Assembly (NCBI RefSeq): GCF_000346485.2
Contig: NZ_KQ976354.1
Span: forward strand, 5,812,824 to 5,876,823
Direction of reading: 5' to 3'
Length of the DNA: 64,000 bases
From: Scytonema hofmannii PCC 7110
GTDB taxonomy: Bacteria > Cyanobacteriota > Cyanobacteriia > Cyanobacteriales > Nostocaceae
Position numbers and translations under genes: made by a program. Below are positions 53,861 through 62,815 of the stretch, piece by piece. The notes under the pieces were generated by a model. The model saw only the letters and a program-made list of their open reading frames with translations, had not been told where the DNA came from and did no database searches. Each line of letters begins with the position of its first letter. Position 1 is the stretch's first letter.

Positions 53861-56800
53861 ATGTTTAAAGAAGTTCAACAATCAGTTTGCTTCCCAGATC
53901 TGGAGCGAGAAATTCTTGACTTTTGGAAAACGCGCAACATATTTCGGAAGTCAGTCAATGAAAATTCTCCAAAGGGGAATTTTGTCTTTTATGAAGGTCC
54001 TCCAACTGCCAATGGTAAGCCTGGAGTGCATCATGTCATCTCCCGTGCTTATAAGGACTTAGTCCCCCGCTATAAAACTATGCAAGGGTATAAAGTCCAA
54101 CGTAAAGGAGGATGGGATACCCATGGTTTACCTGTCGAGCTTGGTGTTGAAAAGAAGTTAGGCTTTACCAAAAAGTCGGACATCGAAGCGTTTGGGATCG
54201 CTAATTTCAATCAACTCTGCAAGCAATCAGTTTTTGAGTACATCCAGGATTGGAATGCCATGAGCGATCGCATTGGCTACTGGCTGGACTTAGACAATGC
54301 TTACATCACCTATGAAAACAGCTACATTGAATCTTGCTGGTGGTTGATGAAATCCCTGTGGGAACGAGGTCTTCTCTTTGAAGATTATCGCGCAACTTGG
54401 CACTGTCCGCGCAACAACACCAGCCTCTCAGACCATGAGGTGGCGCAAGGATATCAAGAGAATGTGGAAGACCCCTCCGTATATCCCAAATTTCCAGCAC
54501 ATCTGACTCAACTTATAGAAAGTAACATTGTTGAATCTGGAGAACGCCCCGTCTATATCTTGGCTTGGACGACAACTCCGTGGACGCTGGCTGCAAATGT
54601 TGCCCTTGCAGTCAGAGGTGATGCTACCTATGGTTTGTTTGAAGCAGCAACTAGCGATAAGCCGGGTACGGCTTGCGCTAAGAGCGATAAGCTGGGTACA
54701 GCTTGCGCTAAGAGCGAACGCAATCCAGACCAAAAAGACCTCTACATTCTGGCTTGCGATCGCGCCAATGATGTCTTTGGTGAAAATAATTACCAAACGC
54801 TAAAAACTTTCTCAGGCAAGGAACTCGTTAACCTACAATACAGCCCGATCTTACGCGGTCGTGTTCCAGAAGGGGAAAACCTCTCTCAAGGTTTCCGCGT
54901 GATTTTAGATGAACAAGTGACCATTGACGATGGAACAGGAGTCCTCCATGTTGCCACTGCATACGGCGACCTCGATCTTGGACGCAAGCACAACCTCCCC
55001 ATGCTCTTCTCTGTAGATCTGCTGGGTAAAGTGTACCCCGATGTGAAATTGCTTGATGCGCCCGTAGGTGAAAGTCCTTATACGGGAACATTTTTTAAAG
55101 ATGCAGATGAGCAAATTGCTAGAGATTTGTTAGAAAAGGGCTTACTCTACCGCAAAACCACCATCCGACATACTTATCCTTTCAATTACCGGGATGGAAC
55201 ACCACTCATCAACTACGCTAAAAAAAGCTGGTATATTCGCACGACAGCAGTCAAAGACAAGCTCATTGAGAACAATGAAAAAATTGCATGGCATCCAGAA
55301 TATATCCGAGATGGTCGATTTGGGGATTGGTTGAGAAACAACGTTGACTGGGCGGTTTCTCGCGAACGGTATTGGGGTGCGCCTTTGCCCATCTGGGTGA
55401 GTGAAGATGAAAGCGAATCTCTCTGTATTGGAAGCTTGAAAGAACTTGAAGATCTAACAGGGCGGGATTTGTCTGGGTTAGATTTGCATCGTCCTTACAT
55501 TGACGACATCACTTTTGAGAAGAACGGCAAGTGCTTCAAACGCGTTCCCTATACTGTCGATGTTTGGTTTGAGTCAGGTGCAATGCCCTACGCACAGTGG
55601 CATTACCCCTTTGAAAATCAAAACATCCTGCAAGAGAATTTTCCTGCAGACTATATTTGTGAAGCAATTGACCAGACTCGCGGCTGGTTTTACAGTTTAC
55701 ACGCTCTGGCAACATTGCTTACAGATACTGGTAGTCCAGACCGACAAGCAGGTGTTTTGTCCGGCATCAAACAGGATTGCCCTGCCTTTAAAAACGTGAT
55801 CGTGCTGGGACACATTGTTGATGAGAAGGGCGAGAAAATGTCTAAGTCGAAGGGCAATGTGGTCGATCCTTGGACTGTATTAAACGTTCAAGGAGCAGAC
55901 GCACTCCGGTGGTATCTTTATAGCTCAAGCCCAAGCGACAGTACCAAACGCTTTTCCCAAGCATTGGTTGAGGACACGTTGCGCGACTTCTTTATGACGC
56001 TTTGGAACACCTACAGTTTCTTAGTTCTCTATGCCAATCTCGATCAACCCGATTTGACTTGCGCGATTCCGGTGACAGAACGTCCTGCTATCGATCGCTG
56101 GTTAGTATCTAAAACTAATGCACTCGTGCGGGATGTTACAGATAAACTCGACGCTTACGATCCAACAACTGCCAGTCGGATAATCCGCGACTTTGTAGTG
56201 AACGATCTCTCAAACTGGTATGTTCGTCGCAACCGTCGCCGATTTTGGAAATCGACTAGCGATAAGCTGGGTACAGCTTGCGCTAAGAGCGAACGCGATA
56301 AACTCTCGGCGTATAAAACCCTCTATGACACCCTCGCGATCGTCGCTAAGTTAATGGCTCCTATGGCACCCTTTATCAGCGAACACATTTATCAAAATTT
56401 AGTGCTGAGTATCTTACCAGACGAAGCAGAGTCCGTACATTTAGCAAGCTGGCCTCAGTGGGATGCTACCTTAATTGACGATTCCCTAATGCGTGACATG
56501 AATACACTTATGCGAATTGTCGAGCTAGGACGAGCTGCCCGTGCCACAGCAGGAGTCAAAACACGTCAACCTCTACCTGAACTTCTGGTACGAGTTCAAA
56601 GCGAGGCAGAGCTTGCAGGGTTGAAGAATTTAGAAGACTTGCTAAAAGAAGAACTCAATGTCAAATCAGTGACATACTTAGACGTAACAGCAGATTTTGT
56701 AGATTATATCGTGAAACCGAATTTGCCACTTTTGGGCAAGCGGCTTGGTCATTTGCTACCTGCGTTTAAGAAAGTGCTCGAAACCTTTGACAACCGCAAA

Positions 56801-57241
56801 ATTGTCCATAACATCCGTGAAGGGAAGGAGACTGTTATTGAACTGGATGGAAAACTTTATCACTTTGAACCTGAAGCATTTCTCATTCAAGCTCAAAGTC
56901 CAGCCAATTATGTAGCGCTTGAAGAATATGGTTATTTAGCAGCAATCAACACTCAACTTACACCAGAATTAATTCAAGAAGGACTGATTCGAGATACCAT
57001 CCGCCTGCTGCAAAATGCACGAAAACAGGCAAAGCTTGAAGTTTCCGCGAAAATTGACTTGGGGATCAAAACATCTGGAGTGGTTTTAGAGGCGCTGAAA
57101 GTACATCTTGAATTAGTTAAGAATGAAGTGCTTGCTAAAAACATTGACTTTGAAGAGCTTGAGAATGCTGACTATTGCGAGCAGGTAGATATTTTTGGTA
57201 CACCATTAATTATCAGCTTAAAGCTAAGCAAAACTTCTTAA
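53861..57241 (+). CDS. ileS: Isoleucyl-tRNA synthetase, IleRS2 type, with GVHH signature
   Basis: From ATG 53861 (GAAGAGTGAG upstream; GTG 53849 possible) 1126 residues. It charges tRNA-Ile. The HIGH motif reads KPGVHHV (G55-V-H-H58). KMSKS is intact (659-663, EKMSKSKGN). The CP1 editing domain includes TTPWTLAAN and GTGVLHVATAYGDLD. The eukaryotic-like C-terminal part fits the IleRS2 class, which resists mupirocin. Hairpin repeats add 20 residues at about 267-286 and 10 at 802-811, both in frame. A T-box precedes it. A housekeeping ileS1 may exist outside the window. Confidence 0.93.
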   Translation: MFKEVQQSVCFPDLEREILDFWKTRNIFRKSVNENSPKGNFVFYEGPPTANGKPGVHHVISRAYKDLVPRYKTMQGYKVQRKGGWDTHGLPVELGVEKKLGFTKKSDIEAFGIANFNQLCKQSVFEYIQDWNAMSDRIGYWLDLDNAYITYENSYIESCWWLMKSLWERGLLFEDYRATWHCPRNNTSLSDHEVAQGYQENVEDPSVYPKFPAHLTQLIESNIVESGERPVYILAWTTTPWTLAANVALAVRGDATYGLFEAATSDKPGTACAKSDKLGTACAKSERNPDQKDLYILACDRANDVFGENNYQTLKTFSGKELVNLQYSPILRGRVPEGENLSQGFRVILDEQVTIDDGTGVLHVATAYGDLDLGRKHNLPMLFSVDLLGKVYPDVKLLDAPVGESPYTGTFFKDADEQIARDLLEKGLLYRKTTIRHTYPFNYRDGTPLINYAKKSWYIRTTAVKDKLIENNEKIAWHPEYIRDGRFGDWLRNNVDWAVSRERYWGAPLPIWVSEDESESLCIGSLKELEDLTGRDLSGLDLHRPYIDDITFEKNGKCFKRVPYTVDVWFESGAMPYAQWHYPFENQNILQENFPADYICEAIDQTRGWFYSLHALATLLTDTGSPDRQAGVLSGIKQDCPAFKNVIVLGHIVDEKGEKMSKSKGNVVDPWTVLNVQGADALRWYLYSSSPSDSTKRFSQALVEDTLRDFFMTLWNTYSFLVLYANLDQPDLTCAIPVTERPAIDRWLVSKTNALVRDVTDKLDAYDPTTASRIIRDFVVNDLSNWYVRRNRRRFWKSTSDKLGTACAKSERDKLSAYKTLYDTLAIVAKLMAPMAPFISEHIYQNLVLSILPDEAESVHLASWPQWDATLIDDSLMRDMNTLMRIVELGRAARATAGVKTRQPLPELLVRVQSEAELAGLKNLEDLLKEELNVKSVTYLDVTADFVDYIVKPNLPLLGKRLGHLLPAFKKVLETFDNRKIVHNIREGKETVIELDGKLYHFEPEAFLIQAQSPANYVALEEYGYLAAINTQLTPELIQEGLIRDTIRLLQNARKQAKLEVSAKIDLGIKTSGVVLEALKVHLELVKNEVLAKNIDFEELENADYCEQVDIFGTPLIISLKLSKTS
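54654..54721 (+). repeat. HIP1-inserted hairpin repeat, copies 6a and 6b in ileS (in frame)
   Basis: Two 30-nt units in tandem: AAGCCGGGTACGGCTT and AAGCTGGGTACAGCTT, each with GCGCTAAGAGCGA. They encode DKPGTACAKS and DKLGTACAKSE in the editing-domain region. Removing 60 nt leaves AGCGA-CGC, one base from HIP1. Confidence 0.92.
56259..56296 (+). repeat. HIP1-inserted hairpin repeat, copy 7 in ileS (in frame)
   Basis: GCGATAAGCTGGGTACAGCTT, then GCGCTAAGAGCGAACGC. It encodes DKLGTACAKSE between RFWKSTS and RDKLSAYK, the junction to the anticodon-binding domain. Confidence 0.92.
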
Positions 57242-57280
57242 CTAATCTGCGTCCAATCCTTACGATGCAAGAGGTTTTTT

Positions 57281-57676
57281 ATGATGCAAGGAAAAACTTT
57301 GCGTGTTGCTCGCCCAACCGATAACCTTGAACTAGTACTGAAATTTTATACAGATGGTTTGGGATTAGAAATTCTATACTCCTTTAAAAACCATGATGAA
57401 TTCGATGGTGTCATGCTTGGAATCCCAGGGGCAGCATATCACTTTGAGTTTACCCATCATCACGGACACTCTGTTGGTCGTGCTCCTACTGAAGATAATT
57501 TAATTGTTTTTTACTTTCAAGATCGACAAGAATGGCAGCAAGCGATTGAGAGAATGAAGATCAATGGATATGAACCTGTAAAATCCTATAACCCATACTG
57601 GGATAGGAACGGAGCGACATTTGAAGATCCTGATGGTTACCGCGTGGTTTTACAAAATGATTCTTGGGATCTGTAA
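57281..57676 (+). CDS. VOC family (glyoxalase-like) protein
   Basis: A 131-residue protein with two betaalphabetabetabeta units: LRVARPTDNLELVLKFYTDG (residues 5-24), FEFTHHHGHSVGRAPTEDN and NGATFEDPDGYRVVLQ. Metal-type positions are partly kept. VOC enzymes act on small carbonyl or ring compounds or bind antibiotics. It starts 39 bp after ileS with AAGAGGT before it, so it may be read from the same T-box-controlled transcript. Confidence 0.88.
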   Translation: MMQGKTLRVARPTDNLELVLKFYTDGLGLEILYSFKNHDEFDGVMLGIPGAAYHFEFTHHHGHSVGRAPTEDNLIVFYFQDRQEWQQAIERMKINGYEPVKSYNPYWDRNGATFEDPDGYRVVLQNDSWDL

Positions 57677-57857
57677 AGCAGCTTTAGAAATTTCCAAGGA
57701 ACTGGACTTTAAACTACTCCTATCCCGTTTGAAAATTACTTAATTAGATGAACCGCAAAGACGCAAAGATCACGAAGGAAGAAGAAAAAGAAGATAGGTA
57801 ATCTTATACCGGAAAGGGAGTAGTACTTGACCGCGTTGATTTTGAGGAGTTGCCAGA

Positions 57858-57883
57858 CCCCGACTTCTTATAAAAAGTCGGGG
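57858..57883. repeat. CCCCGACTT hairpin, possible transcript end
   Basis: CCCCGACTT and AAGTCGGGG form a perfect 9-bp stem around an 8-nt loop. The same repeat type lies at 62335. It stands about 180 bp after the VOC gene. No other gene is seen in 57677-58014. Confidence 0.6.
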
Positions 57884-57967
57884 ATCTAAACTAACTTCTC
57901 CCATCAGAATTAATGTGACCGCTCGCTACTAATCTAATGACTCATTAGTTTCTTCCTACTTTGGAAA

Positions 57968-58053
57968 GTTGTTTGCATCAATTAATTTGCTCCAGAGTAT
58001 GCAAGTGTCACTGGTCACTGGTTATTTGCGTCAATTAATTTGCTCCAGAGTAT
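57968..58053. repeat. Direct repeat at the 3' end of the 127-residue gene
   Basis: TCAATTAATTTGCTCCAGAG occurs at about 57977 and again at about 58032 (the second copy is the coding end). Between them is the GTCACTGGTCACTGG tandem. It indicates a small duplication of the gene's last codons. Confidence 0.7.
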
Positions 58054-58398
58054 GCGGTCTATATCTTTCTTAGCCACATAGCGATTATTTGGTCCGGCTT
58101 TCATATCTTCCCCCGCAGTAAATTCCTTGCGCTCGGAGTTCATTAAGTCAACATATTTAGTTCCATGTTCTAAAGGTGTGCCTGTTGGTAGCACGGTAAT
58201 CTGTTTCATTTCGTCGCTGGAAAAACCTTTGAGTTGAATATACAACTCCTTTATCTCGTAGGCGTTGAGGGGAGATTCTCCAGTTGAAGCTCCCTGAATA
58301 CCGAAATTTTTACCAGGCATTGGCTGGGATTTTAGGTCTTGCTGCCACTCATCTGGTTTTCGATCTGTTGGTTGTCCTTGTTTTTGAGTCTCAGCCAT
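58015..58398 (-). CDS. Hypothetical cyanobacterial protein (127 residues)
   Basis: A hydrophilic protein starting MAETQKQGQPTDRKPDEWQQ, with a more ordered middle (NAYEIKELYIQLKGFSSDEM, ITVLPTGTPLEHGTKYVDLM) and end. Charged, without membrane segments. I do not know the family's function. It follows the RaiA-like gene on the same strand after about 200 bp that contain a duplicate of its own start. Confidence 0.65.
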   Translation of the reverse strand: MAETQKQGQPTDRKPDEWQQDLKSQPMPGKNFGIQGASTGESPLNAYEIKELYIQLKGFSSDEMKQITVLPTGTPLEHGTKYVDLMNSERKEFTAGEDMKAGPNNRYVAKKDIDRILWSKLIDANNQ

Positions 58399-58580
58399 TA
58401 AACATTACTCCATCGACGTTCAGGACTACTCGGATCAGAATTTTTGTGGGTTGGACTCACGGTGGAGAAACTCAACAAATGCCTATAAATGTTGGGTTTC
58501 GTTCCTCAACCCTACCTACGTATTTTCTGTTGGTTGTCCTTGTTTTTGAGTCTCAGCCATTGAACATTACGCCATCGACT
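58365..58580. repeat. Duplicated 54-bp start of the 127-residue gene
   Basis: 58365-58418 (bearing the start codon) matches 58527-58580 at all but about three positions. The second copy would encode only MAETQKQGQP plus a few codons. The AACCCAAC-type repeat lies between the two. Confidence 0.8.
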
Positions 58581-58604
58581 GTTAAGTTGAATACACAAAT
58601 TGCG

Positions 58605-59228
58605 TTAATAGCCTAATGGCGGCTCAATTAGGGCTTGATCTGACTTGCCAGCATTCGCTCCAGGCTTGTCCACAATCTGCATTGTAGAGGCTTGGGGCCC
58701 CTCTTCACCCATAACCATAGAGAAACGAACACCCGTACCTATTTCTATACGGTCAAAGTCATCATTGAGAACACTGTTGCGATGGAAGTAAATTTCTTGA
58801 CCATCTAAGGCTCTAATAAAGCCGTACCCATCCTCACGAAATAATTTGGTCACAAGTGCTGTTGTTTCCTCCGCATCTGTGTGAGTTTGAGATTTATCAC
58901 TCTCTTGCTGCCGTTCGTTGAGTTTTTTCAACTGAGTGACAGCCGCTTTAAAAGCATCTCGAATTACCGCCTCTACAGGCGCGTATTGGTTGTCATCTGT
59001 GGGATTACTTTCTGCCACAAGTTCATGACCGGGTGGTACGGTCATATCGATTCGCACTCGGAAAGGAGAACCACTACGAGGGCGATCGTGAATCTTTTCA
59101 ATTGCGATATGGCAGCTACTAATGTAACTGCAAACCTGCTCCAACTTGCCAACTTTTTCGTTGACTAAATTGTCAAGAGCATTTGTTTTATCGACATTGC
59201 GATAAGTAATCTCTGGTGCTACTTTCAT
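58605..59228 (-). CDS. RaiA/HPF-like protein with C-terminal cold-shock-like domain
   Basis: A 207-residue protein. Residues 1-100 fit the ribosome hibernation factor fold (ITYRNVDKTNALDNLVNEKV, CHIAIEKIHDRPRSGSPFRV). A linker with charged residues follows. From about 125 a cold-shock/S1-like domain is seen (VTKLFREDGYGFIRALDGQE IYFHRNSVL, GTGVRFSMVMGEEGPQAS). The combination suggests ribosome binding in stress. It lies 24 bp after the phosphoribosyltransferase gene, so the two form an operon. Confidence 0.9.
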   Translation of the reverse strand: MKVAPEITYRNVDKTNALDNLVNEKVGKLEQVCSYISSCHIAIEKIHDRPRSGSPFRVRIDMTVPPGHELVAESNPTDDNQYAPVEAVIRDAFKAAVTQLKKLNERQQESDKSQTHTDAEETTALVTKLFREDGYGFIRALDGQEIYFHRNSVLNDDFDRIEIGTGVRFSMVMGEEGPQASTMQIVDKPGANAGKSDQALIEPPLGY

Positions 59229-59252
59229 ATTTTAGTTATTATTTCTCATCTA

Positions 59253-59915
59253 TTAGCCATTAGCCATTAGCAATTCTCTGTTTGCAGCCCGATCTAAGAG
59301 GTTACGAACTTCTTCATCCGTTGTTTGCGGAAAATCCTCGTACCACAAACCAACACTGTAGAAGGGGCTTGGAGTTAATCCACAGATTATTTCATCTACT
59401 TTGGCTGCAAACTCGTCGCGAGTTTCAAGGGCGGATACAGGTACAGCAATAACTGTTTTGGCAGGCTTGTATTTTTGCAATGCTACAACAGATGCACGCA
59501 TTGTAGCACCTGTCGCTAAACCATCATCCACCAAGATCACAGTCTGTTCGTGCAGTTGTGGAAAAGGACGATCGCCTCGATAAAGGTGTTCGCGTCGCTC
59601 TAGTTCTTGCTGTTCTTTTTCTGTGACTTGGTCTATTTCTACTTCGGATATGTGTAGCGATCGCACAATATCTTCATTTAAGACCCGTACCCCACCAGAA
59701 GCGATTGCTCCCATTGCCAGTTCTCTTTGGTCTGGTACACCCAGTTTGCGTACTACAAAAATATCTAGGGGAGTGTTTAAGGTTTTGGCTATTTCAAAAG
59801 CGACAGGTACACCTCCACGCGGAATCCCTAACACCAAGGTATCTGGACGGTTAGCATAAGCGGCCAATTCTTTCGCCAAAAATTGACCTGCTTGTGTTCT
59901 GTCTTTAAATCGCAT
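59253..59915 (-). CDS. Phosphoribosyltransferase family protein
   Basis: A 220-residue type I PRTase with the PRPP-binding motif VILVDDGLATGATMRASV (residues about 126-143), the N-terminal GIPRGGVPVAFEIA and DIFVVRKLGVP. This branch of small stand-alone PRTases is often beside stress genes and its substrate is unknown. GGAGCG lies before the ATG. It is the first gene of the pair with the RaiA-like gene. Confidence 0.88.
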   Translation of the reverse strand: MRFKDRTQAGQFLAKELAAYANRPDTLVLGIPRGGVPVAFEIAKTLNTPLDIFVVRKLGVPDQRELAMGAIASGGVRVLNEDIVRSLHISEVEIDQVTEKEQQELERREHLYRGDRPFPQLHEQTVILVDDGLATGATMRASVVALQKYKPAKTVIAVPVSALETRDEFAAKVDEIICGLTPSPFYSVGLWYEDFPQTTDEEVRNLLDRAANRELLMANG

Positions 59916-60301
59916 GGTGTTACGCTCCTTTGTCCGAATTAATGGGTCTTAGGTTTTCACTCGCATCTTACCTTGACAGCTAAATTCGTCGTGTTGCACT
60001 TGCCCTCCTATCGATCGTAAGCCACCACTTGCTAAGCGGTCAGTTTCTCTCATGCTTTGTTTATATTTTTAATGTTCTAGACCGATCTTAGAAATCTCAC
60101 AATACTCTTTCCTCTGACTAACGGAAGGTTGTGCCTTTTTTATCAATATGCTAAACGAATGAATTAGTGGTTGACGATTAGGGATTAAGGACGTTAGAAA
60201 GATTTCCCGATCGCGAGTTCCAAGCTCCTGCTACCATTAAAAATATCATTATCAGCCGTTCGCGATCGCTTTCTCGTCAAAAAACGTCACAGGGTTTAAG
60301 C
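59916..60301. other. Divergent intergenic region
   Basis: It separates the divergent phosphoribosyltransferase and amine oxidase genes and must hold both promoters. A HIP1 site (60262) is present. I see no gene. Confidence 0.5.
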
Positions 60302-61570
60302 ATGGTACTTCAAACCATTGTCGTTGGTGCAGGTTTAGCAGGGCTGAGTGCAGCCTATGAGTTGGTACGTGCTGGTCAGGAAGTTCAAGTTTTTGAAGCA
60401 CGAGAGCGTCTGGGGGGTCGAGTCCACACAGTACAACTTAATGCCGGACAGTATGGTGATTTAGGTGCTGAGTTTGTCGATGATAACCATACTGCTTTAA
60501 TAAATTATGCTACAGAGTTCGAGATCAAACTCGATCCAGCCTGCCAATTTCCCGATGACTTGTACTGGTATGTTGATGGAATGCTCAGAAATCGGGAGTC
60601 TTTTAGTGCAGAAAAACAAACTGCTTTAGAAAATTTATTTGAAAAGCTTCAACTTCTAATTGAAAAGCAACACGATCCACAGCAAACTCTTGATGAGTGG
60701 TTGGAGACAAACCAACAACCGCCCTTTGCCAAATGGATTGCTCGTTTATCGGCGCGATCGCTTTTTGCCACTGACCCAGAGTTGATTGGTGTTGGATTTT
60801 TTGCCTACTTTAACACGCTTGGTGGCAGTGGTAGCAATATGCGCCTTCGTGGGGGGAGTTCGCGCTTAGTTGATGCTTTAGCTAAAGTTTTGGGCGAGCG
60901 AGTGCATACAAGGACTCCCGTGCGTCGCATTCAACAGACAGAGAATAATCTCGTGAGTGTCAGTATTGAGACAGCAAACGGTTTAGTTGAGGCGAAAGCG
61001 AGTACTGTTATAGTAGCGATTCCTTGGAGTGTACTGCGTCATATCCCAATAGTTGCTCCATTTACAGACTCTCAGCAAGACGCCATTTTTCATTTGCCCT
61101 ACGGTAGTTTGGTGAAGACACTCCTGCAATATCCGTATCGCTTTTGGTCTAAACCTAACTTTGGGATAACATTGCTGGATGCTGAATATCAAGTTGTGTG
61201 GGAACCTAGCTTTGCACAAATGGGGACAGAAAGAATTCTTTCCTGTTTCAGTGGAGGTAGTCGAAGTGTAGAGTTATCTGAAAACGCTGTTGACCGTGCG
61301 ATCGCTACTGTACGTACTGTGTATCCTGAAGCACCTGAAATTGTGACATCTCGTTCCTATGATTGGAGTGCCGATGAATGGTCAAAAGGTGCTTACTGCT
61401 ACTTTAGACCCGGTGATTTAGATCGCTTTAACCCACACCTGATGCAAAGAGCAGGTCACATTTTCTTTGCAGGAGAGCATACTGCTCCTGTAGAGTATCG
61501 CGGTTATATGGAGGGTGCTATCCGCAGCGGTCAACGTGCTGCTCAACAGGTTCTTGAATCTGTGAGATAA
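60302..61570 (+). CDS. FAD-dependent amine oxidase
   Basis: A 422-residue flavin amine oxidase: dinucleotide fold VVGAGLAGLSAAYELVRAGQ at the start, ERLGGRVHTVQL near 37-48, and the C-terminal FAD-binding FFAGEHTAPVEYRGYMEGAI (near 393-412). These enzymes oxidise amines to aldehydes and produce hydrogen peroxide. The Lys linked to the active-site water may be in the KT of YGSLVKTLLQYP. It is a single gene. Confidence 0.9.
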   Translation: MVLQTIVVGAGLAGLSAAYELVRAGQEVQVFEARERLGGRVHTVQLNAGQYGDLGAEFVDDNHTALINYATEFEIKLDPACQFPDDLYWYVDGMLRNRESFSAEKQTALENLFEKLQLLIEKQHDPQQTLDEWLETNQQPPFAKWIARLSARSLFATDPELIGVGFFAYFNTLGGSGSNMRLRGGSSRLVDALAKVLGERVHTRTPVRRIQQTENNLVSVSIETANGLVEAKASTVIVAIPWSVLRHIPIVAPFTDSQQDAIFHLPYGSLVKTLLQYPYRFWSKPNFGITLLDAEYQVVWEPSFAQMGTERILSCFSGGSRSVELSENAVDRAIATVRTVYPEAPEIVTSRSYDWSADEWSKGAYCYFRPGDLDRFNPHLMQRAGHIFFAGEHTAPVEYRGYMEGAIRSGQRAAQQVLESVR

Positions 61571-61672
61571 CCCAGGGTCTTGGTAAAGCCAGATACCTAA
61601 ACCCAGAAAATAAAGTTCAATTAACAAACTCAACCTCTGGCTTCCAAATGACAAATGACTAATAACAAATAA

Positions 61673-62266
61673 CTAATCTAACTCTCGGCGTCCTTCCAAG
61701 GCTCTTGCCAAAGTTACCTCGTCAGCGTATTCCAAATCTCCACCCACAGGTAACCCAAAAGCAATTCGCGTAACTTTAGTAAATGGTTTTATGAGATGAC
61801 CGATATACAATGTCGTTGTCTCACCTTCGACACTAGGACTGATAGCTAAAATGACCTCATGAGGTTTTTGCTGGCTCACCCGTCGCACTAAAGGTTGGAT
61901 AGTCAACTGTTCCGGACCAATGCCATCGATTGGGGAAATGACTCCACCCAAAACATGATACTTACCTTTGTACTCACGGGTTTTTTCTAAGGCAATCACA
62001 TCGCGAGAGTCAGCCACGACACAGATAGTGGTATTATCGCGGTTTGCGTTGCGACAGATTTCACAAACAGGTTCAGAAGATAGATGAAAGCAAACAGAAC
62101 ACAAGCCCACCTGCTTTTTTGCTTCTATGAGAGCATGTGCCAAAGCTTCAACTTCTGCCTCTGGTCTTTTTATGATATGCAATGCTAACCGTTGGGCAGT
62201 TTTTGGACCCACTCCGGGTAAGCGTTGCAATTGCTCAATTAATCGTGCTAGGGGGCGTGCGTAAAC
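61673..62266 (-). CDS. recR: Recombination protein RecR
   Basis: RecR in the RecFOR pathway binds DNA and loads RecA. The protein has [20 protein letters not shown] (HhH), the zinc-finger Cys ([18 protein letters not shown]), and the Toprim domain with [20 protein letters not shown]. The N-terminus [14 protein letters not shown] is in frame upstream of the first usual start (TTG 62230), but its first codon here is GTT (62264-62266), and stop TAA is at 62288-62290. GGAG lies a few bases upstream of ACG/GTT. So translation seems to begin at a non-standard codon, or at TTG with a shortened start. Confidence 0.85.
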   Translation of the reverse strand, partial: VYARPLARLIEQLQRLPGVGPKTAQRLALHIIKRPEAEVEALAHALIEAKKQVGLCSVCFHLSSEPVCEICRNANRDNTTICVVADSRDVIALEKTREYKGKYHVLGGVISPIDGIGPEQLTIQPLVRRVSQQKPHEVILAISPSVEGETTTLYIGHLIKPFTKVTRIAFGLPVGGDLEYADEVTLARALEGRRELD

Positions 62267-62334
62267 CGTAGTTTTATCTCCAATTTTTTACTATACTATA
62301 GCAATCCTATGTGATTTGTAAGAATTGAAAGGCT

Positions 62335-62367
62335 CAGATCCCCGACTTCTTTGAGAAGTCGGGGATC
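62335..62367. terminator. CCCCGACTT repeat hairpin between recR and the HIT gene
   Basis: AGATCCCCGACTTCT and AGAAGTCGGGGATCT form a perfect 15-bp stem. Same repeat type as at 57858. It lies just after the HIT gene's 3' end on the minus strand and could end its transcript. Confidence 0.6.
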
Positions 62368-62388
62368 TAGTTGTAGTCATAGGCTTAA

Positions 62389-62748
<360 letters not shown>

Positions 62749-62815
62749 CTAGTTCTTCTGCTAGAGATTTTATAATGTTCTCTCATCAATATTCCGTACT
62801 GCGAAGGAAACAGGT

